21,215 nucleotides of DNA, taken from positions 1 through 21,215 of IMG/VR virus record IMGVR_UViG_3300033182_001696, one strand, 5' to 3'. Shown one piece after another: positions 6,583 to 13,485 of this stretch. The stretch comes from a virus. Under the pieces are notes generated by a model. That model worked only from the letters and a program-made list of their open reading frames with translations. It was not told the origin of the DNA and searched no databases. The translations under genes were made by a program, and so were the position numbers. Within the stretch, counting starts at the first letter, position 1; every line of letters starts with the position of its first letter.

Positions 6583-7425
6583 GTGGCACAACGTGATACG
6601 CGAGACACGGCCCACAGAGCCGCCTCATTAACGGCGCGCGAGTTAACCAGTTGGCAGCCTCGAACAGGCTCCGCTGACAGCGACCTCGTCGATGAGCTCG
6701 GTACCCTTGTCTCGCGTTCAAGGGATTTAGCGCGTAACCACGGTGTGGCTTACATTGCCGCTCGTAGCGACTGGAAAGTTCGCCTGCAAGGCGGTGCGAT
6801 TATTCCGGTATTCCCAGGCGACAAGGTCTCTGCATTTACACCGAGCCGCCCCAACAGTGGCTACGGACAGTTTGTAGAGAACGTGCTACGCCATATTGGC
6901 ACCGGTTTGAACATCCCGTTCGAACTATTGATGAAGGACTTCTCGAAAACCAACTACTCCTCAGCGCGCGCTGCACTTATGGAGGCCTGGCGTTACTTCA
7001 TGGGCCGTCGTCAGTGGTTAGCCACCTATTGGGCGCGCCCGGTGTATGAGCTCTGGTTAGAGGAAGCGATCAATAAAGGGCTGATTGAAGCACCCAACTT
7101 TTATGGAAACAAAGCACTCTGGACACGTTGCAAATGGATTGGTCCAGGGCGTGGTTGGATCGACCCCGTCAAAGAGGCCAAGGCCTCGCAGCTTCGCCTA
7201 GAGACGGGACTTTCCACGCTGGAAGATGAGTGTGCAACTCAAGGATTGGACTGGGAAGAGGTGCTTGAGCAACGGGCTCGCGAGCAGAGCAAAATGCGCG
7301 AATTGGGGCTATCCATTCAACCGATCATGCCAGAGCCAGGAACTGACCCAAGCAACGGCCAACTAAATACCGAACCAGATCACTTACCCGATGAAACCAA
7401 CACTCAGACCAACACCCCTGTTTAA
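6583..7425 (+). pseudogene. Lambda-type portal protein with a large internal deletion
   Basis: The reading frame (GTG 6583, GGAG upstream, 280 residues) joins two separated parts of a lambda B-type portal, normally about 500 residues. Residues 1-56 are the N-terminus, ending R-S-R-D-L-A-R-N-H-G-V-A. From about residue 66 the text is the C-terminal half: I-I-P-V-F-P-G-D-K-V, T-P-S-R-P-N-S-G-Y-G, L-L-M-K-D-F-S-K-T-N-Y-S-S-A-R-A-A-L-M-E-A-W. The roughly 220 residues between them, containing the clip and much of the wing and crown, are missing although the frame stays open. Such a protein could not form a normal dodecameric channel. The C-terminal tail is low-complexity, as usual in this family. 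Confidence 0.82.
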
Positions 7426-7443
7426 CTTAAACGAGATTCACTG

Positions 7444-8796
7444 ATGCGATTTTGGAACTACGCCACCGGAACACCCTGGGCAATGACAGAGCCCTCACTC
7501 GATACGGTGCTCACGATTGCCAAGCGCGAGCAGGACTCGATCGAAGCCATCACAGAACGACTAGGCCGCCCGTTAGAGCACAGCCATCAAATTACGATGT
7601 ATGGGCAAACGGCTGTCCTTCCGGTTACCGGCCCGTTGTTTCGTTACGCCAATTTGTTTACCGCCATCAGTGGTGCCACAAGCTATGAGGTGCTTGCCCG
7701 TGAACTTGGACAAGCACTGGATAATCCAGCTGTTCAATCGATCATATTGGATATCGATTCACCCGGCGGCGAGGTCAATGGCTGCGCCGAACTGGCGAAC
7801 CTGATTTACCAAGCCCGTGAGCGTAAACCGATCATCGCCTACTGCTCAGGCGATGCCGCTTCCGGTGCCTACTGGATCGCCTCAAGTTGCAAACGGATAG
7901 TGATTTCTGAGACTGCCTCTCTTGGCTCTATCGGTGTCGTGGGTATTTATAAACGTTCAAACGATGCCGAGCAGTTCGAGATCGTTTCATCACAAAGCCC
8001 TTTTAAACGACTCGATCCTCAAGACGAAGGAGACCGCACTCGACTGCAATCTCGTATCGATGCGCTGGCCGAAATCTTTATTAGCGCGGTTGCCAAACAC
8101 CGGGGACTTGATCCGCCAACCGTCAAAGCACAATTCGGGCAGGGTGACCTACTGATCGGGGCTCAAGCCGTAGCACAGGGCTTAGCCGACAGCATCAGTA
8201 CGCTCGATCAAACCCTTCAAGAACTCAACAACCAGCAAACTTATGAATCCAGCCCTGCCACTGCGCAGGGCTTTTTAGTATCCAACTCTTTATCCAAAAA
8301 GGAGGCCGACATGCCTGACCAACACAACCGACAGCCCCAATCGGGCACAACCCCGGAGGCGAGCGGTTCAGTCGATCCGAAGGCCTCGCTTTCACTAAGT
8401 AATTTAAAAGCCGATCACCCACAACTAATTCAGGCGCTTCACGAGGAGTGGACACAGGCCAATGCAGGTACCGTCCATACCCAATCAATTGAAGCGGGTC
8501 GTCAGAAAGAGCGTGAGCGCATTGCTGCCATTCTAGACTCTGACACGGCTGAAGGTCGTGAATCCTTGGCCCGTCATCTGGCCTTTGCCACCGATATGAG
8601 CGTGGATATGGCAACCGCTGCAATGTCCGCAGCTCCCAAACAATCAACCTCACCTGCAAGCCATACCAGCGGCTTTGAATCCTCCATGGCGCAGATGAAC
8701 AACCCAGCGATAGAACCGGCAGATGAGAGTGCCTCGGATGATGCTGACAACCTCGCACAGCGCATCGCTCGATACTCACGTGGAGGTGCACTATGA
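7444..8796 (+). CDS. S49 family head maturation protease with C-terminal scaffold (lambda C/Nu3-like)
   Basis: This is a 450-residue protein with the lambda gpC plan. The S49 (SppA-like) protease domain covers about residues 1-270 with D-I-D-S-P-G-G-E-V, then G-D-A-A-S-G-A-Y-W with likely nucleophile Ser140, then S-L-G-S-I-G-V-V-G, and Lys188 in S-P-F-K-R as the probable general base, 48 residues later as in SppA. From residue 290 the sequence is the charged, Ala/Ser-rich scaffold, also made separately from 8311. It trims capsid and scaffold proteins during head assembly. The ribosome site ahead of 7444 is weak (CGAG). A terminator-like hairpin lies in the linker at 8251-8276. It overlaps the gpD-like gene by four bases. 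Confidence 0.9.
   Translation: MRFWNYATGTPWAMTEPSLDTVLTIAKREQDSIEAITERLGRPLEHSHQITMYGQTAVLPVTGPLFRYANLFTAISGATSYEVLARELGQALDNPAVQSIILDIDSPGGEVNGCAELANLIYQARERKPIIAYCSGDAASGAYWIASSCKRIVISETASLGSIGVVGIYKRSNDAEQFEIVSSQSPFKRLDPQDEGDRTRLQSRIDALAEIFISAVAKHRGLDPPTVKAQFGQGDLLIGAQAVAQGLADSISTLDQTLQELNNQQTYESSPATAQGFLVSNSLSKKEADMPDQHNRQPQSGTTPEASGSVDPKASLSLSNLKADHPQLIQALHEEWTQANAGTVHTQSIEAGRQKERERIAAILDSDTAEGRESLARHLAFATDMSVDMATAAMSAAPKQSTSPASHTSGFESSMAQMNNPAIEPADESASDDADNLAQRIARYSRGGAL
8251..8276 (+). terminator. Terminator-like hairpin inside the protease-scaffold gene
   Basis: An eight-base-pair GC-rich perfect stem (AGCCCTGC with GCAGGGCT, six-base loop) runs straight into five T. It has the anatomy of an intrinsic terminator but is read through as the protease-scaffold linker (codons for P-A-T-A-Q-G-F-L). 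It stands 34 bases before the internal scaffold start at 8311. It could uncouple protease from scaffold expression or pause ribosomes or polymerase; translation across it would tend to suppress termination. Confidence 0.6.
8311..8796 (+). CDS. Nested capsid scaffold protein (Nu3-like), internal start
   Basis: An in-frame ATG at 8311 is preceded by AAAAAGGAGG, a much stronger ribosome site than that of the full-length protease gene. It gives a 161-residue product equal to the C-terminal part of the protease fusion, as lambda Nu3 does with gpC. The protein is hydrophilic: a Gln/Pro/Ser-rich start, a helical Q-K-E-R-E-R-I-A-A-I-L stretch, and E-G-R-E-S-L-A-R-H-L-A-F then M-A-T-A-A-M-S-A-A-P similar to the scaffold part of this family. 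It would organise capsid protein assembly and then be removed by the protease. The nested start is strongly supported by sequence and by the family precedent. Confidence 0.85.
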   Translation: MPDQHNRQPQSGTTPEASGSVDPKASLSLSNLKADHPQLIQALHEEWTQANAGTVHTQSIEAGRQKERERIAAILDSDTAEGRESLARHLAFATDMSVDMATAAMSAAPKQSTSPASHTSGFESSMAQMNNPAIEPADESASDDADNLAQRIARYSRGGAL

Positions 8797-9173
8797 GTTT
8801 GCAAGGCATCGCCAGTGGCGTCACCACTCAAGGGGTATTCACACCCGAAAATCTAATTGCCGGTGAATTTCCACGCATTATGCGTATCGAAACCATCACC
8901 GGCGGGCAGTCACTCCCTCAGGGGGCGGTACTGGGTCAAATCACCGCAACCGGAGCCTATGTACTCAGCACCACCACAGCAACCGATGGCTCGGAAGTAC
9001 CGGTCGCGATTCTTGCGCAACCGATCGATGCCACATTGGATGTTGAAGGACATCTATTTCTGACAGGTGAGTTCAACGCGCTTGCTCTGACACTTGGCAG
9101 CGGCCATACGCTCGCAAGCGTCACTGAAAGCTTCCGTACTCGCTCCCTTTTCATTCGAACCAACCAACCTTAA
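8793..9173 (+). CDS. gpD-like head decoration protein
   Basis: This 126-residue protein matches the lambda gpD head-stabilising family in length and pattern: G-E-F-P-R-I-M-R-I-E-T-I near the start, G-A-V-L-G-Q-I-T-A-T-G-A-Y-V-L, an A-x-D-G-S-E-V-P-V-A-I-L-A-Q mid-region, and the C-terminal S-F-R-T-R-S-L-F-I-R. gpD trimers plug the threefold points of the expanded capsid. It overlaps the protease-scaffold stop by four bases and has TGGAGGTG upstream. The gene looks intact even though its capsid partner downstream is cut short. Confidence 0.9.
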   Translation: MSLQGIASGVTTQGVFTPENLIAGEFPRIMRIETITGGQSLPQGAVLGQITATGAYVLSTTTATDGSEVPVAILAQPIDATLDVEGHLFLTGEFNALALTLGSGHTLASVTESFRTRSLFIRTNQP

Positions 9174-9188
9174 TCCGGAGTCCCCACC

Positions 9189-9638
9189 ATGGATATATTT
9201 TCAACGCACGTGCTCAACCGGGTGGTGGAGCAACTGGAGCGTCCAGCCTCTTTTTTGCTGGACACCTTCTTCCCCTCGATTCAAACCGAGGAGAGTGAAG
9301 AGATACACTTTGATATTGATAAATCAAAACCGCGTCTGGTGCCGTTTGTCTCGCCACTGGTAGAAGGCAAGGTGGTATCGGCAGAAGGCTTTGAGACTCG
9401 CAGCTTCAAACCCGCATACGTCAAAGATAAACGCCGCTTTGACCCCAACGCGCCACTGAAGCGCCTAATCGGTGAGACCATTGGGGGTTCACTCGCACCG
9501 ATGAACCGTCGAGAGGCCGCGCTCAATCGCGCGCTGACCAATCAGGTCGAGAACCTCACCCGTCGTGAAGAGGTGATGGCAGCCGAGGCACTGCGCACAG
9601 GTAAGATCACCGTGGCTGGCGAGGACTATCCGTCTTCA
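9189..9638 (+). pseudogene. gpE-like major capsid protein, C-terminal half missing
   Basis: From ATG 9189 (CCGGAG site) about 148 residues follow the lambda gpE major capsid family: F-S-T-H-V-L-N-R-V-V-E, an F-F-P segment, V-P-F-V-S-P-L-V-E-G-K-V near residue 57, F-K-P-A-Y-V-K-D-K-R, and E-A-L-R-T-G-K-I-T-V-A-G-E-D-Y-P. Full family members are about 340 residues. After D-Y-P-S-S the similarity stops at about 9636 and the frame runs on to 9761 through about 40 Cys/Arg-rich residues that are the tape-measure gene read out of frame. The missing part contains much of the capsid core, so this product should not assemble. Confidence 0.85.
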
Positions 9639-9645
9639 GTCACTA

Positions 9646-12123
9646 GGTCTCGAACCTTCAGCTGCGGCCCTGCGCTCGTATGGCAACACCGCCTCGGCGA
9701 TGGGCAAAGGCTTGATGCAGTTTGTGGAAGCGATTGCCGATGCTGCTACCGGAGAGTTTGAGCGCCTCAAAGAATTCGGCATCAAAGCGCGCACGCAGGG
9801 CGAACAGGTTACATTTACCTTTCAGGGTGTCAGTACCACCGTTGCCAAAGAGAGTCAGGCAATTGAGTCTTACTTGCGACGCATCGGCCAGGTGCAATTT
9901 GCCGGCGCGATGTCCGAGCAGATGGCTACCCTCAACGGCATTATTAGCAACATTCAGGACAACCTATCACGCCTCGCGCGTGAAGTCGGTGCCGGCGGTC
10001 TGAATGATGCGCTCAAAGATATTGCTGTCGATCTGCGCGAAACCACCGTACGGGGTAATGAAGCTGCGCGTGCTCTAGGTGAGTCGCTTGGCGATGTCGT
10101 TCGCACCAGTGCCGATGCATTGGGCTTTATGGCGCGTCATGCCGATGTTGCCGTCAAAGGGTTGGGCGCACTGCTGATTGCGCGTACCGTTGCGGGCGCG
10201 CTCACCCTGATGAACGCCACAATCATCGGTAATGCCGGTGCCATTATCGGCCTTCGAATGATGGCACAGGTCTCACTGATTGCCGCCACTCGCCTTGCAG
10301 TTGTTGAAGGCGCAGCACGTTTAGCATCCGTAGCGATGGTGGGACTGCGTAGCGCAATGGCGCTGGTCGGGGGCCCCGCCGGTATCGCGGTATTGGCTGG
10401 TTTTGCCCTGTGGGAGTTGGCTCGCAGCCAAGATGCGGCACGCCAAGCCGCTTCAGATCATGCAGCGGAGTTGGATGAGATACGTGCACAGGCCAAACGC
10501 GCGGCCGAGAGCATTGAAGATTTAACCGCCGCAACGCGCGATGAAGCCTTAGCGCGTTGGACTGAAAAACTGATCACCGCCGAGCACAACGTAGCGGATG
10601 TGATGGAACAACTCAAAACCGAATGGTGGACCGGCTCCATCTGGGATCGTTTGGGGCGAGTAGGTTCCGACCTACAAGAGAAGCTTGAGTGGACGCGCCG
10701 CTGGTTCCAGATGGGTGTCACCTCGGTGGATGAGTACCGAGCGTCCATCTGGAAGTTGGCACAAGACCATCCCGAATTTACTGCGACTGCGCGAGCGATA
10801 TCCGATCAAATCGACGCCCTGAAAGCGGCCGAGTTAGCCGCTTCACATGCACGCGAACAGATTGATCGTATTAGAAACGGCTCAAGTACCTCTTCGAACG
10901 AGACAGGGCAACCTGAAGATTCGTTAGCACCGGCTTCGCCACCCTCAGCGCCTATCGATACTAAGCGCTCTGAACGTATTCAGGCAGCTATTGCTGATCT
11001 GCAAGCCGAGGAGACAGCATTACGACGACTGATCACAGCACGCTCAGAGAGTGAAACAGCTGTTAATCAGGCCATGTTGCAAACCGAACAGGAGCAAGCG
11101 CTTCGCCGCTTAGGATTGGATCAAACACAAAACCTAACCTCTGCCGAAGCTGCATTAGCTCAACAAATTCGTGATCTGATCGCCTCAAAAGCGATACTCG
11201 AACGACAAGATCAATCGGCCATCGATCGGGACAAAAACCATCGAGAAGCGATAGAGGAAATCACTCGCGCATACCTGGGCCTTGGTTCTGAAACCGACCA
11301 AGCACGTGCCAAAGCCAATCAGTGGCGCAATGAAGCGCTGGCAGGACTGGATGCAACGCGCGAAGGTTATGCCAGCTTTGCCGCTCAGGTTGAGGCTATC
11401 TACCAAAACATGCTGGCAGAGGCCCGTGCCAAAGATCTCGAAAGCTCACGCCTTTGGGAGGATGGGTTAACCCGCGGGTTCAAGGCCGTCTTGGACGAAG
11501 CTGAAGATATGGCCTCACAAACCGAGCGACTGGTGCGCAACGCCTTCAAAGGGATGGAAGATGCGCTGGTCTCGTTTGTAACTACCGGCAAGTTTGATTT
11601 TAAGTCCTTTGCGGACTCTATTATCGCCGACCTACTTCGTATTCAGATTCGCCAGAGCATTACTCAGCCAATCGCCAATGCGCTAGGCAGTATCAACTTT
11701 GGTTCATTTTTTGGCGCAGCGCATACCGGTGGAGTGATTGGCGTTGACGGCCTGCAGTCACGGCAGGTGAGCCCATCAGTTTTCGCTGGGGCGCCTAAGT
11801 TTCATAGCGGTGGAGTCATAGGCGACGAAGTTCCGATCATCGCTAAACGCGGCGAAACCGTCTTTACGCCCGGCCAAATCCGCGCTCTAAAGGATCAGCG
11901 CAGCTCTGCTCCTGTCAACGTTGAAGTCAATGTCATCAACAAAGCCAGCGGTGTTGATACGCGCGTTCAGCAACATCAACAGCCAGATGGTGGGCTGCGA
12001 CTTGACGTGTTCATCGAACAAATTGAAGGGCGGATGGCGAGAGCCATTAGCCAAGGAACCGGCATTGCACCAACCCTGGAGCGCCGGTACGGATTAAACC
12101 CAGCGTATGGAGCGGTGCGATGA
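9646..12123 (+). pseudogene. Tape measure protein, N-terminus missing
   Basis: About 825 residues of a lambda H/TP901-type tape measure remain. The coding text can be traced upstream of the first ATG (9700) to about 9646, reading L-E-P-S-A-A-A-L-R-S-Y-G-N-T-A-S-A-M-G-K before entering capsid sequence, so the true N-terminus and ribosome site are lost. Recognisable parts are the E-R-L-K-E-F-G-I-K-A and F-T-F-Q-G-V-S-T-T-V block, hydrophobic segments around 10130-10420, long Ala/Gln/Arg helices, and the C-terminal F-K-S-F-A-D-S-I-I-A-D-L-L-R-I-Q-I-R block followed by Gly-rich A-H-T-G-G-V-I-G repeats. The tape measure sets tail length and enters the host envelope. ATG 9700 might still give an N-truncated product. 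Confidence 0.87.
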
Positions 12124-12608
12124 CCACCGTGAACAATCTATCGCTCTGGCCTGAAACACTCCCACCACCGCTGGTGGAGGGTTATAGCCTATCACCCAGA
12201 CCAAGTTTGCTGCGCACCGAGATGGAAACCGGTGCAGCACGTCATCGCCTGCGGTCACTCACGGTTCACTATCAAGTGACCGCTGAATGGCGATTTACCC
12301 AGGATGGGCTCGCCATATTTGATGCCTGGTGGGCACAGAACACTCGCATGGGGGAGCAGTGGTTTGTGATGCCACTCGCCGTGCCATTGGATATCCAAGC
12401 GGTTGAAGCTCGCTTTCTTGGCCCCTGGCAGGCAGAACTTCTCCCCGCGAAACGATGGCGAGTCAGCGCTCGCATGGAGATCCGAGACTTACAAAGACTC
12501 ACCGAAGACGAGCTCGCCGTAGCCTCCGTCTATGGCGATCCCGCTATGCAGCTAGCCGATCGACTTCACAAGTGGCTTCACGAACGGATGCCTGAACTTA
12601 AATTTTAA
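12120..12608 (+). CDS. Minor tail protein (tail-tip region)
   Basis: This 162-residue soluble protein overlaps the tape-measure stop by four bases. It begins with L-W-P-E-T-L-P-P-P-L-V-E-G-Y and has alternating aromatic and charged strands (Y-Q-V-T-A-E-W-R-F, W-F-V-M-P-L, W-R-V-S-A-R-M-E-I-R), suggesting a beta-rich fold. I have seen this P-E-T-L-P type of start in siphophage proteins lying right after the tape measure, where the distal tail proteins are encoded. A role at the tail tip or distal tail is inferred from position; no enzymatic motif is visible. Confidence 0.68.
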   Translation: MTTVNNLSLWPETLPPPLVEGYSLSPRPSLLRTEMETGAARHRLRSLTVHYQVTAEWRFTQDGLAIFDAWWAQNTRMGEQWFVMPLAVPLDIQAVEARFLGPWQAELLPAKRWRVSARMEIRDLQRLTEDELAVASVYGDPAMQLADRLHKWLHERMPELKF

Positions 12609-12617
12609 GGATCGATT

Positions 12618-13469
12618 ATGTCTCTCAAAGACCGCTTAGACAGCTCTGTTTCCCAGTTAGAAACTGACTCAAACCTGGTTCACGACTGGGCGCATGGTGA
12701 CAGCCAAAAGGTCATTAGCACCGAAGGTGGTAACGTCCGTTCACCAGCCAAGCTTATTGCAGATAAAGATGCAGAGATTAATACCGGTGCAGAGAGCCTA
12801 CTATCACATGCAACTAAAGCCGTAGCCGATGCTTCAACATCGGCAGAAACAGCAGCAGAAAAAGCATCCGAAGCGTCTACATCTGCGAAGGAAGCCAACA
12901 CGTCTGAAGATAACGCCGCGGACTCTGCCAGTGCTTCAGCGTCCAGCGCCACGAGTGCAGCAAAGTCAGCAACAGCAGCAAGCAGCTCCGCCAAAGCGGC
13001 TGCAACCAGTGCAAACAATGCCGCTACTTCTGAAGCCAATACGAGTACGTTGGCTACTGAAGCGGCCAATTCGGCAGATGCAGCCAGTTCCAGCGCAGCC
13101 ACCGCATCAAATGAAGCGACAGACGCACAAAGCAGTGCAACACTGGCAGAGAGCTTTGCCAATGGGGCCGACGCATCTGCAAAGGCCGCCCGAACATCTG
13201 AAACACAGGCTAATACCAGCGCAGCAGGTGCTCAAACCTCCGCGGAGAAGGCAGCATCCTCCTCACTGACGGCAAGCAAACAAGCAGACGCTGCGCGGGA
13301 ATCTGCAGTTGCAGCCCTTGCAAGTGAAAGCGCATCAACCCAGGCAGAAAGCGCGTGTGCTGACTATGTGGAGTTAGCCGATACCCTGGTGATCTCTCCC
13401 TATGCCCGCATGGCTTCCCAACTGATTCGTACCCAAGCAGTCGTGGTTGATCACCACGCCTTCACCTGA
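12618..13469 (+). CDS. Ala/Ser-rich coiled-coil tail fibre stalk protein
   Basis: Of 283 residues, positions 60-245 are almost wholly Ala, Ser, Thr, Glu, Asn and Lys, in a loose heptad-like pattern (A-A-x-S-A, S-A-x-x-A-A), typical of lambda Stf-like tail fibre stalk repeats. The first 50 residues include V-H-D-W-A-H-G-D, and the last 35 change to hydrophobic S-P-Y-A-R-M-A-S-Q-L-I-R-T-Q. The likely role is a trimeric stalk or adaptor joining the tail to the larger fibre encoded next. It has no receptor-binding head of its own. The repeat composition makes the opposite strand open as well; I treat that as a shadow. Confidence 0.72.
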   Translation: MSLKDRLDSSVSQLETDSNLVHDWAHGDSQKVISTEGGNVRSPAKLIADKDAEINTGAESLLSHATKAVADASTSAETAAEKASEASTSAKEANTSEDNAADSASASASSATSAAKSATAASSSAKAAATSANNAATSEANTSTLATEAANSADAASSSAATASNEATDAQSSATLAESFANGADASAKAARTSETQANTSAAGAQTSAEKAASSSLTASKQADAARESAVAALASESASTQAESACADYVELADTLVISPYARMASQLIRTQAVVVDHHAFT

Positions 13470-13485
13470 TTAAAAAGGAGCCGAT

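Noticed and set aside
8266-8280. Possible ribosomal frameshift site (C-TTT-TTA) after the hairpin in the protease-scaffold gene.
   Set aside because: The first base does not fit a proper slippery heptamer, the stem is on the wrong side, and the shifted frame ends after a few codons.
8225-8827. Minus-strand open frame of 200 codons across the scaffold region.
   Set aside because: It lies opposite the well-recognised protease-scaffold and gpD genes and encodes a Cys/Arg/Pro-rich, unstructured text; a shadow frame.
6125-9761. Idea that the head genes form a deliberately miniaturised satellite capsid system.
   Set aside because: Capsid and portal fragments lack core fold regions, the capsid-tape joint is out of frame, and terminase and tail tube are missing; deletion or assembly collapse explains it better.
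12680-13162. Minus-strand Ala/Leu/Val-rich frame that looks like a membrane protein.
   Set aside because: It is the reverse complement of the Ala/Ser repeat stalk; such repeats produce open antisense frames automatically.
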